DNA of 42,635 nucleotides. Origin: an uncultured Lachnospiraceae bacterium. GTDB taxonomy: Bacteria > Bacillota > Clostridia > Lachnospirales > Lachnospiraceae. Within the stretch, counting starts at the first letter, position 1. Each line of letters starts with the position of its first letter. Of the stretch, positions 16,026 through 25,362 are shown piece by piece. Both the position numbers and the translations under genes were made by a program. Where the stretch lies: NCBI GenBank assembly GCA_949471785.1, contig CASWRE010000029.1:1-42635 (forward strand), read 5' to 3'. Below the pieces are notes generated by a model, which searched no databases, had not been told where the DNA came from, and worked only from the letters and a program-made list of their open reading frames with translations.

Positions 16026-16054
16026 TTGCGAAACCAGGTATAGTCTGTTAAAAT
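16026..16054 (+). promoter_or_regulatory. Predicted promoter of pgi
   Basis: TTGCGA (16026-16031), a 17-base spacer and TAAAAT (16049-16054) lie about 100 bases before the pgi start. Further upstream, CTGTTTTT and AAAAACAG (15909-15930) form a small hairpin. The rest of the 300-base gap between the divergent genes (15850-16151) holds no gene that I can see. Confidence 0.5.
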
Positions 16055-16151
16055 AGGAAAATAATACTAGAGTGTATCTGAAAGTACATTTCTGTCCGGC
16101 AGAAAGAGATTTTCAGAGATATTCTGACAGAATGCAGAAGGAGATATGAGT

Positions 16152-17501
16152 ATGAGCGACAGAGTTACATTTGATTATTCAAAGGCTGCAAGCTTTGTGG
16201 CGGAGTCCGAGGTGGCTTCGATGAAGAAGATTGCTCTGGATGCCAAGGAGACGCTTTTGTCCCGGACGGGAGCGGGCAATGATTTCCTGGGTTGGATTGA
16301 TCTTCCGGTGGATTACGATAAGGAAGAATTCTCCCGGATCAAGAAAGCTGCCCAGAAGATTCAGAACGACAGTGAAGTGTTCTTGGTCATCGGTATCGGC
16401 GGTTCCTATTTGGGAGCCAGGGCGGCCATTGAATTCCTCCGTCATGGATTCTACAATATGGTTTCCAAGGAGATCCGTAAGACGCCGGAGATCTATTTCC
16501 TGGGCAACAGCATCAGCAGTACATACATGGTGCAGCTGATGGACGTGATCGGTGATCGTGATTTTTCTGTGAATGTAATTTCCAAATCCGGTACGACGAC
16601 GGAGCCTGCCATCGCTTTCCGTATTTTCAAAGCCAAGCTGGAAGAGAAATATGGCAAGGCTGAGGCCGCCAAGAGAATTTACGCCACCACAGACAAGGCC
16701 AGAGGAGCTTTAAAGAAGCTGGCCACAGAGGAAGGTTATGAAACCTTCGTGGTTCCGGACGATGTAGGCGGCCGTTATTCCGGTTTGACAGCCGTAGGTC
16801 TCCTGCCCATCGCGGTCAGCGGAGCGGATCTTGACAAGCTGATGGAAGGTGCGGCTGCCGGCAGGAAGCGCGCGCTGGAGGCGGATTTTGAGGATAACGA
16901 CGCACTGAAATATGCGGCTCTGAGAAATATTCTGCACAGAAAGGGCAAATCGGTAGAAGTCCTGGCCAACTATGAGCCCAGCCTGCACTATGTGTCCGAG
17001 TGGTGGAAACAGCTCTACGGCGAGAGCGAGGGCAAGGACCAGAAAGGTATCTTCCCGGCATCCGTTGACCTGACCACCGATCTGCACTCCATGGGGCAGT
17101 TCATTCAGGACGGCAGCAGGATTATGTTTGAGACAGTGCTGAATGTGGAAGAGCCGCGGTGCGAGCTGACTATTGACGAAGAGCCGGTGGATCTGGACGG
17201 TTTGAACTATCTGGCCGGTAAGACTGTTGATTTTGTGAATAAGAACGCTATGAACGGCACAATCCTGGCCCATACCGACGGAAACGTACCGAATCTGGTG
17301 GTGAATGTACCGAAGCAGGATGAGTTCTCTCTCGGGGAGCTGTTCTATTTCTTTGAGTTTGCCTGCGGCGTCAGCGGCTATATTCTGGGTGTGAACCCGT
17401 TCAACCAGCCGGGCGTGGAGAGCTACAAGAGAAATATGTTTGCGCTTCTCGGCAAGCCGGGATATGAGAAGGAGAGAGAAGAGCTGATTAAGAGGCTGTA
17501 A
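16152..17501 (+). CDS. pgi: Glucose-6-phosphate isomerase
   Basis: A 449-residue phosphoglucose isomerase of the Gram-positive size class, interconverting glucose-6-P and fructose-6-P. Visible motifs are [14 protein letters not shown], the sugar-phosphate-binding [24 protein letters not shown] (PGI signature 1 region), and the C-terminal [14 protein letters not shown] (signature 2 with the active-site Lys). AAGGAG lies 8 bases before ATG 16152 and only 2 before ATG 16146, so 16152 is chosen. It is followed by glmS, which uses its product fructose-6-P. Confidence 0.97.
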   Translation: MSDRVTFDYSKAASFVAESEVASMKKIALDAKETLLSRTGAGNDFLGWIDLPVDYDKEEFSRIKKAAQKIQNDSEVFLVIGIGGSYLGARAAIEFLRHGFYNMVSKEIRKTPEIYFLGNSISSTYMVQLMDVIGDRDFSVNVISKSGTTTEPAIAFRIFKAKLEEKYGKAEAAKRIYATTDKARGALKKLATEEGYETFVVPDDVGGRYSGLTAVGLLPIAVSGADLDKLMEGAAAGRKRALEADFEDNDALKYAALRNILHRKGKSVEVLANYEPSLHYVSEWWKQLYGESEGKDQKGIFPASVDLTTDLHSMGQFIQDGSRIMFETVLNVEEPRCELTIDEEPVDLDGLNYLAGKTVDFVNKNAMNGTILAHTDGNVPNLVVNVPKQDEFSLGELFYFFEFACGVSGYILGVNPFNQPGVESYKRNMFALLGKPGYEKEREELIKRL

Positions 17502-17522
17502 AATACGGCGATAGATCGTAAC

Positions 17523-17576
17523 GGGAGACACTGCAAAGAAAAGAGCGACGGAACATCGATTTTTGCGGCGTCTCCC
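17523..17576 (+). other. Stem-loop after pgi
   Basis: GGGAGAC (17523-17529) pairs with GTCTCCC (17570-17576), and within it GCAAA (17533-17537) with TTTGC (17562-17566). No T run follows, so termination is uncertain. It lies just beyond the pgi stop. Confidence 0.5.
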
Positions 17577-17600
17577 TATCTGTGTGTACTTTTGAGGGTG

Positions 17601-17658
17601 GTTTGGAATGGTTCTTTCTCTTTCTGATTGCCGGTTCTGAGAAAGGAAAATTCCAAAC
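17601..17658 (+). other. Long two-part hairpin in the glmS leader
   Basis: GTTTGGAAT (17601-17609) pairs with ATTCCAAAC (17650-17658), and CTTTCTC (17614-17620) with GAGAAAG (17639-17645), with a 4-by-4 internal loop and an 18-base apical loop. It lies 70 bases before the glmS start, so it may affect glmS expression. It does not show the glmS ribozyme core. Confidence 0.55.
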
Positions 17659-17728
17659 TGCCTGTGTGAATATGAATGTTATGATTCTATAGGCAGAGTG
17701 TTTCTATGAATATTAGGAGGATATTAAT

Positions 17729-19567
17729 ATGTGCGGAATAGTAGGATATATCGGCGAAAATCAGGCTGCGCCGATTTTGCTGGAAGGGTTGTCCAAGCTG
17801 GAATACCGTGGATATGATTCGGCGGGAATCTCTGTCCGTGACGGCGCAGGCAAAACGGTGGTGGTGAAGGCGAAGGGCAGACTGAAGGTGCTGGCTGAAA
17901 AGACCAATGACGGCCTGGCTATCAAAGGCTGCTGCGGGATCGGCCATACCCGCTGGGCTACCCACGGGGAGCCGTCCGAGACGAACGCCCATCCCCACAC
18001 TTCGGAGGATCAGTCGGTGGTGGCGGTCCACAACGGCATCATTGAAAATTATCAGGAGCTGAAAGCCAAACTGACAAAAAAGGGTTACCATTTTTACTCA
18101 CAGACGGATACGGAAATTGCGGTCAATTTGATCGATTATTATTATAAAAAGAGCGGACAGGACCCGGTCGATGCCCTCTCTCGGGCTATGATGCGCATCA
18201 GGGGTTCCTATGCCCTGGCGGTTATGTTCCAGGATTACCCGGAGGAGATCTATACGGCCCGCAAAGACAGCCCCATGATCATCGGCGTAGACGGCGGGGA
18301 TGTGTACATTGCTTCCGACGTACCGGCGATCCTCAAATATTCCCGTAATGTGTATTATATCAATAATATGGAAATCGCTCACATTGAGCGGGGAAAAGTT
18401 ACTTTCTTCAATATAGATAAAGAAGAGATCGGAAAAGAACTCACGGAGATTAAGTGGGATCAGGAAGCGGCGGAAAAGGGCGGATACGAGCATTATATGA
18501 TGAAGGAGATCCATGAGCAGCCTAAGGCGGTGTTGGATACCCTGAATTCTGTTATCCATGATGGTAATATTGATTTATCCGATGTGGGGCTGTCCGACGA
18601 GGATATCCGGAAAATCAGCCGGATCTATATTGTGGCCTGTGGTTCTGCCTATCATGTGGGTATTGCTCTCCAGTATGTGATGGAAGATATGGCCAAGATT
18701 CCAGTGAGTGTGGAGCTGGCGTCAGAATTCCGCTACCGTAAACCCATGCTGGACCCGGACGGCCTGGTAGTAGTGATCAGCCAGTCCGGCGAGACGGCAG
18801 ACAGTATTGCCGCTCTTCGGGAGGCAAAGGACAGGGGCATCCAGACCCTTGGCATAGTAAATGTGGTGGGCTCATCCATCGCCAGGGAGGCGGATAAAGT
18901 ATTTTATACTCTGGCTGGTCCGGAAATTGCCGTGGCCACTACCAAAGCTTACAGCGCCCAGCTCATAGCCGGATATCTGCTGGCGGTTCGTTTTGCCATG
19001 GCGAAGGAGACGATCACAGAGGGACAGTACCGGGAGATGATCGATGAGCTGCTGACGCTGCCGGATAAGATCAAAAAGGTTCTGGACGATAAAGAGCGTA
19101 TTCAGTGGTTTGCCTCCAAATATTCCAATGCCAGGGATATCTTTTTCGTGGGCAGGGGCATTGACTATGCCATCAGCATGGAGGGCAGCCTGAAAATGAA
19201 GGAGATCAGCTACGTCCATTCCGAGGCTTATGCGGCGGGCGAGCTCAAACACGGTACCATCAGCCTGATCGAGGACGGCACTCTGGTGATCGGGGTGCTG
19301 ACCCAGCAGAATCTGTACGAGAAGATGATCAGCAATCTGCTGGAGGTGAAAAGCCGCGGCGCATACCTGATGGGGCTTACGACCTACGGCAATTACAGTG
19401 TGGAGGACACCACGGACTTCACCGTGTACATTCCCCGGACGAATCCCTATTTTACGACCTCGCTGGCCATCATACCGCTGCAGCTGATGGGGTATTATGT
19501 CAGCGTATCTAAAGGACTGGATGTGGATAAGCCGAGGAATCTGGCCAAGAGCGTGACTGTGGAGTAA
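17729..19567 (+). CDS. glmS: Glutamine-fructose-6-phosphate aminotransferase
   Basis: A 612-residue GlmS, the first enzyme of UDP-GlcNAc synthesis: fructose-6-P plus glutamine gives glucosamine-6-P. The N-terminal nucleophile Cys2 is in MCGIVGYIG, followed by the glutaminase motifs GHTRWATHG and HNGIIENY. The C-terminal half has two SIS sugar isomerase domains (VACGSAYHVG, SQSGETADS, then GRGIDYAISMEGSLKMKE and the terminal AKSVTVE). TAGGAGGAT precedes the ATG. It follows pgi by 227 bases containing two hairpins, so it could be co-transcribed or separately controlled. Confidence 0.97.
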   Translation: MCGIVGYIGENQAAPILLEGLSKLEYRGYDSAGISVRDGAGKTVVVKAKGRLKVLAEKTNDGLAIKGCCGIGHTRWATHGEPSETNAHPHTSEDQSVVAVHNGIIENYQELKAKLTKKGYHFYSQTDTEIAVNLIDYYYKKSGQDPVDALSRAMMRIRGSYALAVMFQDYPEEIYTARKDSPMIIGVDGGDVYIASDVPAILKYSRNVYYINNMEIAHIERGKVTFFNIDKEEIGKELTEIKWDQEAAEKGGYEHYMMKEIHEQPKAVLDTLNSVIHDGNIDLSDVGLSDEDIRKISRIYIVACGSAYHVGIALQYVMEDMAKIPVSVELASEFRYRKPMLDPDGLVVVISQSGETADSIAALREAKDRGIQTLGIVNVVGSSIAREADKVFYTLAGPEIAVATTKAYSAQLIAGYLLAVRFAMAKETITEGQYREMIDELLTLPDKIKKVLDDKERIQWFASKYSNARDIFFVGRGIDYAISMEGSLKMKEISYVHSEAYAAGELKHGTISLIEDGTLVIGVLTQQNLYEKMISNLLEVKSRGAYLMGLTTYGNYSVEDTTDFTVYIPRTNPYFTTSLAIIPLQLMGYYVSVSKGLDVDKPRNLAKSVTVE

Positions 19568-19596
19568 AAGATGTAAAGATATTGAGGATATTACTG

Positions 19597-19625
19597 ATAA
19601 GCCCGCCTTTTGGCGGGCTTATTTG
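19597..19625 (+). terminator. Rho-independent terminator after glmS
   Basis: ATAAGCCCGCC (19597-19607) and GGCGGGCTTAT (19612-19622) form an 11-base-pair stem with a TTTT loop, followed by TTTG. It sits between the convergent glmS and sensor kinase genes. Confidence 0.85.
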
Positions 19626-19708
19626 ACTTAGCGGAAGCGTGGCGGCAAAGAGACTTCCCTGTTCCGGCAGACTTGTTATTTCAAGTATTCCATGATTTGG
19701 TGATATAA

Positions 19709-21040
19709 TTAAATATTTAGCAGAACTTTCACTTCAAATATCTGATCTTCACAGCGGATATCGAGAAATCCGTCATATTTCTCTGTGATCAGCTGCACGG
19801 ACTTTAGTCCCTGTCCCTCCCCTTCATGTTTTGAGGAGAGCAGACGGCCGTCTTTTCTGTTGAGCGGTTCGTCGCAGGGATTGGAGATCTGCAGGGCGAT
19901 GACACGCTCGGCGGTCTGGCCTATTTTCAGAGTGAGGCGACGCCTGTCCTCTGAAAGAGACTTGCAGCCATCTATGGCATTTTCCAGAAGGTTCCCCAAA
20001 AGGACGCAGAAATCGATATCTTCTACAAAATGATGTTCCCGCAGCCGTATGTTCAGATCGGCTGATATGCCAAGTTCCTGGCATACGGAGGCATAGTGGT
20101 TCAGGAGCGCGTTGACTGCGGAGGAGGAGCAATAGCGGACGGGCGTGTCGGAGACGCTGGCGATATATTGCTCCAGATATTTTTCCAATTTTATATACTG
20201 CTGTTTTTTCAGCATGGCGGTGAGGACGGTGAGCTGATAGCGGAAATCGTGGCGCAGGCGGCTCGTTTCCTGCATGTAGGTCTGCAGCCGGTGATATTGC
20301 TGCGCCTGTATTTCAAGATTGGCGGCTTTCCGGATCATTTTCTGGTTTTCCACGATGCTGTAAGCAATTTTGTAAAACAGAACGTAAATGAAAAGCATAA
20401 GGAGCGACAGAACGGCAATGGTGACGCCATATACTTCATAGAAACGTCCACGTCCGGCGCGCATGACGCTGTTGTCGTAGGGGACGAAAACAGACGCAAA
20501 TATCATAAAGCCAAAGGGAATCAGCCAGATCGTTCTCCAAATCGTTTCTACATAGAAATGATGGACAAGCCATCCGAGATATTTTCTGGCAGGATAGGCG
20601 AGGATAAGAACCAGAAAAGATTCAAAGGCAACCTGGAAAAGCAGAGAATCCAGATATACGGGATTTTCTATGACGGAAGCGGGGTGCAGGACAATATCGA
20701 TGAATTTATGATACAGATAGCCAAGGCTTCCGATCAAACAGGCGGTCGTAAAGATGAACCAGAGATGGGAGCGTTTCAGCGCAATCTCTTTTTGATAGAG
20801 GTAAAAGAAAAAGAGAATGCACAGATACGTGTTCAATTTATCCGCAATGATCGGGGGAAGCGTGAGATAGAGAAGAAACATGACGAATTCCGCAGCGATA
20901 AAAGAGGCGGCTACTTTCAAAAGCAGGCGCTGCGAAGATGTTTTTACATCCTGCCAGACCGGAAGGAAGCAAAAGACGATCAGCGGTATGATGATCAAGG
21001 TGGATCGTGCATGCATGGCGGCATTCAGTAAATTTTCCAT
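19709..21040 (-). CDS. Membrane sensor histidine kinase of the GHKL/AgrC type
   Basis: The product (443 residues) has about six hydrophobic segments in the first 200 residues (for example LIIIPLIVFCFLPVW and VMFLLYLTLPPIIA), then a dimerisation segment with the phospho-acceptor His (RLRHDFRYQLTVL), and a GHKL ATPase domain with the N-box LLGNLLENAIDGCK and a late G-box (EGEGQGLKSV). This is the layout of AgrC- and LytS-like kinases that pair with LytTR regulators. The ATG at 21040 is chosen for GGAGG 7 bases upstream; the frame runs further but over the regulator gene. Its start overlaps the regulator stop by one base (TGATG), so the pair is co-translated. The signal is unknown; no AgrD-like peptide gene was found. 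Confidence 0.88.
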   Translation of the reverse strand: MENLLNAAMHARSTLIIIPLIVFCFLPVWQDVKTSSQRLLLKVAASFIAAEFVMFLLYLTLPPIIADKLNTYLCILFFFYLYQKEIALKRSHLWFIFTTACLIGSLGYLYHKFIDIVLHPASVIENPVYLDSLLFQVAFESFLVLILAYPARKYLGWLVHHFYVETIWRTIWLIPFGFMIFASVFVPYDNSVMRAGRGRFYEVYGVTIAVLSLLMLFIYVLFYKIAYSIVENQKMIRKAANLEIQAQQYHRLQTYMQETSRLRHDFRYQLTVLTAMLKKQQYIKLEKYLEQYIASVSDTPVRYCSSSAVNALLNHYASVCQELGISADLNIRLREHHFVEDIDFCVLLGNLLENAIDGCKSLSEDRRRLTLKIGQTAERVIALQISNPCDEPLNRKDGRLLSSKHEGEGQGLKSVQLITEKYDGFLDIRCEDQIFEVKVLLNI

Positions 21041-21771
21041 CAATATACCTCCTCGTTTAGTTTTTTGAACTGATGGTCGTGGAACCGCCGCATGATTTCT
21101 GCATGATTCCGCCTTCGGACAGGAAAGGACTGGCCGTTTGTCATGACAAAGACATCCCGGTCTGCCTGCCTGATAAAGTCCATATTCAGAAGGATGCCTC
21201 TGTTGCAGAGAAGGAATCGGCTTTCCTCTTCCAGGAGGGCGCACAGGGAGGAAAAAGTGACGCGGTAGCGCGTTTCCTGACCGTTTGCCAGTGTAAAGAA
21301 CGTGTATTTGTCATGGGAAACCAGATATTGGATTTTAGACAGAGGCAGTCGTACCTTTTGCTTCCCACTGTAAAATTCCAGCATCTTTGGCTGATGACGC
21401 AGCTTTTTCCGGGCAGTATCCAGCGTTTCTTCCAGCCTTGCGTAATCCAATGCTTTCTTTTCAATATAATCGAAGCAGGCGTGCATCTGTACGGCGCGCC
21501 AGATATCTTCTCTGCTGGTTGTCAGGAAAATGACCAGGGCCTCGGCGTTTCGTCCGGTCAGACGGCGGGCCGTCTCAACGCCATCGGTTTGTTCCAGATA
21601 GATATCCATAAATACGAGATGGTATTTTTCACAGGGGGACGCCAGCAATGCTTCACCGGAGCTGTAGCGGGAGATATTTAGCTTCAGTGAATGATGCTCC
21701 TGATATCGGTTCAAAAAAGTGGTCAGACGGTCAGCGTCCGGGTCTCTGTCTTCAACAATCGCTATATTCAT
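21040..21771 (-). CDS. LytTR-family response regulator
   Basis: A 243-residue regulator with an N-terminal receiver domain (IAIVEDRD acidic pocket, phospho-acceptor Asp56 in LVFMDIYLEQ, switch residues in FLTTSRED) and a C-terminal LytTR DNA-binding domain (VRLPLSKIQYLVSHDKYTFF, RFLLCNRGILLNMDFI, SFPVRRRNHAEIM). LytTR proteins bind pairs of direct repeats spaced by about two helical turns and usually activate transcription. ATG 21771 is chosen for GGGAGAAG just upstream. It is divergent from the large secreted protein gene, whose promoter has a matching repeat pair, so that gene is its likely target. Confidence 0.92.
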   Translation of the reverse strand: MNIAIVEDRDPDADRLTTFLNRYQEHHSLKLNISRYSSGEALLASPCEKYHLVFMDIYLEQTDGVETARRLTGRNAEALVIFLTTSREDIWRAVQMHACFDYIEKKALDYARLEETLDTARKKLRHQPKMLEFYSGKQKVRLPLSKIQYLVSHDKYTFFTLANGQETRYRVTFSSLCALLEEESRFLLCNRGILLNMDFIRQADRDVFVMTNGQSFPVRRRNHAEIMRRFHDHQFKKLNEEVY

Positions 21772-21851
21772 TTCTTCTCCCAATCTATCATTTAATTAAG
21801 CTTATTTTACAGGAAAGAATCGTTTCCCGCCATTATTTCTTTTTTCTTTTA

Positions 21852-21910
21852 CGCCAAAAACGGTCGATTCGCGCCAAATCGAAAAACTCGGAAGGCAGGT
21901 ATCGTATAAT
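21852..21910 (+). promoter_or_regulatory. Repeat pair and -10 box, candidate LytTR-activated promoter
   Basis: CGCCAAAAAC (21852) and CGCCAAATCG (21872) are direct repeats exactly 20 bases apart. They end at the expected -35 position, where no TTGACA-like box exists (bases 21882-21887 read AAAAAC). A good -10 box, TATAAT, is at 21905-21910. A weak -35 with repeats just upstream is typical of activator-dependent promoters. Binding by the divergent LytTR regulator is inferred. Confidence 0.45.
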
Positions 21911-21975
21911 GTCAGGGTAAAACTCCTCACGATATGCAGGAAAATAGATTTGGTAAGAGACAGGAGGAAGATGAT

Positions 21976-24900
21976 ATGGACGGGAAAAACGGATGCAGAT
22001 GGCGAACTGGTCTGTTGTGTCTGTTGGCGGCAGGCTTGCTGGCCTGCTGTGTGCCTTTGACGGCGCTGGCTTCTGAGGGAGACAGGGCGGGGATCGAAAA
22101 GATGTCCGTGCGTCAGGCGGGTCTCCGGGCGGATGAAACGGATAAGTCCGGCGGACTGGATTTTGAATGGTTATACCAGGTGCCGAAAACAAAAACGGTC
22201 TATACGGCCGGAAGCGGCCGGATGACCTGGACGCCGGAGATGTCAGGAAATCAGGTGGTCGGCGGGACCCTTGTGTTGAAAGACGCGGTGATTAACAACA
22301 GTGGAGGGATGGGAATCAATTTTCCCGTGCCGATTACTATTAAAGTGGAGGGTGAAAACCGGATTACCTCGTCTTCTATGGGGATATGTCTGCTGAATAA
22401 AGAAACGGGGAACCCTGCGAAATTACAAATAGAAGGTTCCGGTTCCCTGATGATTAACAGCCAAGGTCACGGTATACAGGCCAGCGGAGGTGTTTCCGTG
22501 GATACGGTTCGCCTGGAAATTCTGTATGGGTCGCAGGGAAAAATCTGCAGCGGGGTATACGGAACGACGGGAGATGTGGTGATCCAAAACTGTGAGTGGG
22601 TAAAGGTGAAGAATAATCCGGGGATTGGAACGAACAGCGGAGCCATTGTTTCGTCGCAGTCCGGGAATGGGACCGTGCGGATTGAGAACAGCCATGTGGT
22701 CATCATGAATGAGGGCGGCGCGGCGATAGCCCCGCCCAGCGGCAGGATAGAACTTTTGTCCAGTGATGTGAGGGCAATCGGAAATACCAGCAGCAGCGGA
22801 GCTTCGGGAACATTGAGCTTCGCAAAATTTGAAATGGACGGAGGAACCCTGTATGCAGATAATAAGGGAAGTGACAATGAAATCCCGCTTGTTTTTGACC
22901 ACCGGGTAACGATGAAAAACGGCGCTGTCCTGTATGGCGCCCGCAGCAATTATGTGCTTCCCCTGGAAGGGGATTGCGTCTGGTACATAGGATGCGGCTA
23001 CAATGAAAATACGGATACGGTCACTGTGCCGGGCAGCGGTTATGTTTTTGGCGAAGTGGTTTGGAATGAAAATCTATATTTGAAAGAGGGGAAAGCACTT
23101 GCCATTGGTACATACAGTCAGGAGAAGTCTTCGCTTATTATTCCGAGAGTAATGACCGTGGATATGCCTGCGGGAAGTAAAATTCGTGTGGTTTACAGCG
23201 AAAATGGGGCAGAAAGCGAGTTTGTGATCGAGGGAACACTGCATGTCGGAACAAAATGCGAGGTGATCTGCGACAATAAATCCACCATTGTCAATAAAGG
23301 TACGCTGGATGTGTATAAAGAAGGCGTTTTTCAGAACCAAAACCGTTTGGAGAACAGTGGGACTATCAATATAGAGGGGAACTTTTCGAGTATTCTGCTG
23401 ACCGGCTATGACGCTGCTATTGTGAATACCGGGGTGATCAATGGTTTTATTATAGAGATGTATGATGACCGGTATGTAAATGTAGCCAGTGGGAAAACTG
23501 TTTTGTCAGGGACAACGCTGACATTGGGAAAAAGCGTCTCCGCAGACGGAAAGAAAGATCGTATATTAAAGGTTCCGGACGGAGCGGGACTGACAGTAGA
23601 AAAAGGGGGAATTATTGATGCGAAGACCAATGTGACTATGGATACCGTATCCGATTACATAGACCTCAGCGATACCATCGTAGTAAACGGCGAATTATGG
23701 CTTCCAGAAGATACTCCAGAGGAAGTTTTGGCTCAAATTGCGGATAAGGTTATCGGGAACGGAAGTATTGTGACCGGAAACGCAAAGAAATGTATTGTTT
23801 CCATAGATATAGGCGGACAATCAAAGACACAGTTCGTGGAGCAGGGCGGCACGGTGAACCTGGCGGAGAAGCCGGTCAGGGACGGCTATAATTTTGCCGG
23901 GTGGTATGTGAAGGAAGGCGGCGGCCTCAAACCGTTTGATCTGACGACGCCGGTTAAGCAGTCCATGGAAATTATTTCCAAATGGGTCGGCGTCAACAAA
24001 TGGGTAACGCCGCTTGCGATCAAGGGCTGGGTGTATGGGGAGAAAGCCAACGGGCCGAAGGCGGAACCAAGATTTGGAAAGGTCTATTACCGGTATGGTA
24101 AGAATGTGGACGAAAAATTTACCGGTACCGTGCCGTCAGAAGCGGGAACATGGTATGTAAAGGCGTATGTAGACGGGACGGAAGAATACACGTCCATGGA
24201 AAGCTCCGCGGTGTCTTTCCGGATTGATCCGAAGGCTTATAAGGAGGGCGGCAGCATTGTGATTTCGGCGGTCAGCAATGCGGAGACCGTAAAAAATCTC
24301 GTGATCAAAGACGGCGCGAAAGAGCTGGTAAAAGGCAAAGATTATACGGTGACGACCGTTGAAAGCGGAAATAAAGTGATCGTAACCGTCACATTCCAGG
24401 GGAATTACAGCGGGAGCGCAACCAGAGAGTATCCGGTTGCAGGGTCAAATCCGGCAGAACCGGAAAAGCCGGCGCAACCGGAAAAGCCGACACAACCGGA
24501 AAAGCCGACACAACCGGAAAAACCCGCGGAGCCCAAAATGGACGTCACGGGGAATACGGTATTGCTCAATAACAAGGCAAAAGCGGTTTTCTCCGGTACA
24601 AAGATAAAAGTGACATGGGGCAGGGTAAGCAAAGCGACGGGATATGACGTTTACGCGGAACAGTGCGGGAAAACCATAAAACTTATAAAGACCGTCAAGG
24701 GCAGCAAAAATACCGCTTACACTGTCAAGAAGATCGGGAAGAAGAAAATCAGCAGTAAGAAAAATTATAAGATAAAGATACGCGCATATCGCACGGTAAA
24801 AGGGAAAAAGCAGGTCATCGGCAGCAGCCTGACGCTTCATGTTGTCGGGAAAAACAAAAAGGGCTATACAAATGCCAGGAGTATGAAAGTCTCCGTCTCA

Positions 24901-25140
24901 AAATTTACGGTGAAAAAAGGCGCGACCAAGAAGATAAAAGCCATGGCGGTAAAGCAGGACGCAAAGAAAAAGCTGCTTCCGAAAAAGCATGTCGCCACAT
25001 ACCGCTATTATTCCACCAATAAGAGTATTGCGACAGTCTCGGCAAGCGGAAAAGTAAAGGGCAGGAAAAAAGGCGTATGCACCGTCTATGCGGTGGCGGC
25101 CAACGGCGTGAAGAAAGGAGTAAAAGTAACGGTAAAATAA
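21976..25140 (+). CDS. Large secreted repeat protein with Ig-like and InlB-type domains
   Basis: The product (1054 residues) has a Sec signal peptide (basic start, LLCLLAAGLLACCVPLTALA, cleavage near ALA-SE). It continues with a long beta-rich region resembling a right-handed beta-helix (repeated short segments such as GTLVLKDAVINNSGG and GTLDVYKEG), a Listeria-Bacteroides/InlB-B type repeat (FAGWYVKEGGGLKPF), Ig-like segments, four Pro-Glu-Lys-Pro repeats, a Lys-rich fibronectin-like domain (KVTWGRVSKATGYDVY) and a C-terminal BIG2-like domain (TNKSIATVSASGKVKG). No LPXTG, S-layer or other anchor is visible. ATG 21976 is chosen for GGAGG 8 bases upstream. A surface or exported adhesion/binding role is inferred. 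It is divergent from the LytTR system. Confidence 0.8.
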   Translation: MDGKNGCRWRTGLLCLLAAGLLACCVPLTALASEGDRAGIEKMSVRQAGLRADETDKSGGLDFEWLYQVPKTKTVYTAGSGRMTWTPEMSGNQVVGGTLVLKDAVINNSGGMGINFPVPITIKVEGENRITSSSMGICLLNKETGNPAKLQIEGSGSLMINSQGHGIQASGGVSVDTVRLEILYGSQGKICSGVYGTTGDVVIQNCEWVKVKNNPGIGTNSGAIVSSQSGNGTVRIENSHVVIMNEGGAAIAPPSGRIELLSSDVRAIGNTSSSGASGTLSFAKFEMDGGTLYADNKGSDNEIPLVFDHRVTMKNGAVLYGARSNYVLPLEGDCVWYIGCGYNENTDTVTVPGSGYVFGEVVWNENLYLKEGKALAIGTYSQEKSSLIIPRVMTVDMPAGSKIRVVYSENGAESEFVIEGTLHVGTKCEVICDNKSTIVNKGTLDVYKEGVFQNQNRLENSGTINIEGNFSSILLTGYDAAIVNTGVINGFIIEMYDDRYVNVASGKTVLSGTTLTLGKSVSADGKKDRILKVPDGAGLTVEKGGIIDAKTNVTMDTVSDYIDLSDTIVVNGELWLPEDTPEEVLAQIADKVIGNGSIVTGNAKKCIVSIDIGGQSKTQFVEQGGTVNLAEKPVRDGYNFAGWYVKEGGGLKPFDLTTPVKQSMEIISKWVGVNKWVTPLAIKGWVYGEKANGPKAEPRFGKVYYRYGKNVDEKFTGTVPSEAGTWYVKAYVDGTEEYTSMESSAVSFRIDPKAYKEGGSIVISAVSNAETVKNLVIKDGAKELVKGKDYTVTTVESGNKVIVTVTFQGNYSGSATREYPVAGSNPAEPEKPAQPEKPTQPEKPTQPEKPAEPKMDVTGNTVLLNNKAKAVFSGTKIKVTWGRVSKATGYDVYAEQCGKTIKLIKTVKGSKNTAYTVKKIGKKKISSKKNYKIKIRAYRTVKGKKQVIGSSLTLHVVGKNKKGYTNARSMKVSVSKFTVKKGATKKIKAMAVKQDAKKKLLPKKHVATYRYYSTNKSIATVSASGKVKGRKKGVCTVYAVAANGVKKGVKVTVK
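24460..24531 (+). repeat. Four tandem 18-base repeats coding PEKP(A/T)Q
   Basis: Four units starting CCGGAAAA at 24460, 24478, 24496 and 24514; units 2 and 3 are identical. They encode a proline-rich spacer between the Ig-like and the Lys-rich domains of the secreted protein. Copy number may vary among strains. Confidence 0.85.
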
Positions 25141-25161
25141 GGTTTGATGAAAGGATAGAAC

Positions 25162-25199
25162 GGCGGCGGGCCTGACAGCGGTCCCGCCGCCTGTTTTTT
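25162..25199 (+). terminator. Rho-independent terminator after the secreted protein gene
   Basis: GGCGGCGGG (25162-25170) pairs with CCCGCCGCC (25183-25191) around a 12-base loop, followed by TGTTTTTT. Confidence 0.9.
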
Positions 25200-25235
25200 G
25201 CCTATATGAAAATCCCATACATAAAAAATGGTATT

Positions 25236-25340
25236 CCTGTCAAAATAGTGACAGGAAGGCAGAAAATGGTATATGTCACCATTTGTTAGTGACAAAAGTG
25301 ACATATCCTGTGGTTGCTATTCGGAGAGATTGCATATAAA
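25236..25340 (+). promoter_or_regulatory. Inverted-repeat operators and promoter of the mannitol operon
   Basis: Two inverted repeats share the half-site TGTCA/TGACA: CCTGTCA with TGACAGG (25236-25255) and ATATGTCAC with GTGACATAT (25271-25306), with a further TAGTGACA inside the second. They end 5-8 bases before a poor -35 region; TATAAA (25335-25340) is the likely -10. The half-sites resemble those described for MtlR (TTGNCACA type), though the spacing differs. Activation by the mtlR product is inferred. Confidence 0.5.
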
Positions 25341-25362
25341 ATAATAGCATGGGAGAGAGATT

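Noticed and set aside
17577..17728. glmS ribozyme upstream of glmS
   Set aside because: Hairpins are present, but I could not find the conserved catalytic core sequences of the ribozyme, so it is not called.
19709..21933. An Agr-type peptide quorum system
   Set aside because: The kinase and LytTR regulator fit, but no AgrB or AgrD-like gene is present nearby.
21976..25140. Cell-wall anchoring of the secreted protein
   Set aside because: No LPXTG motif, S-layer domain or C-terminal hydrophobic tail is visible; it ends in a BIG2-like domain.
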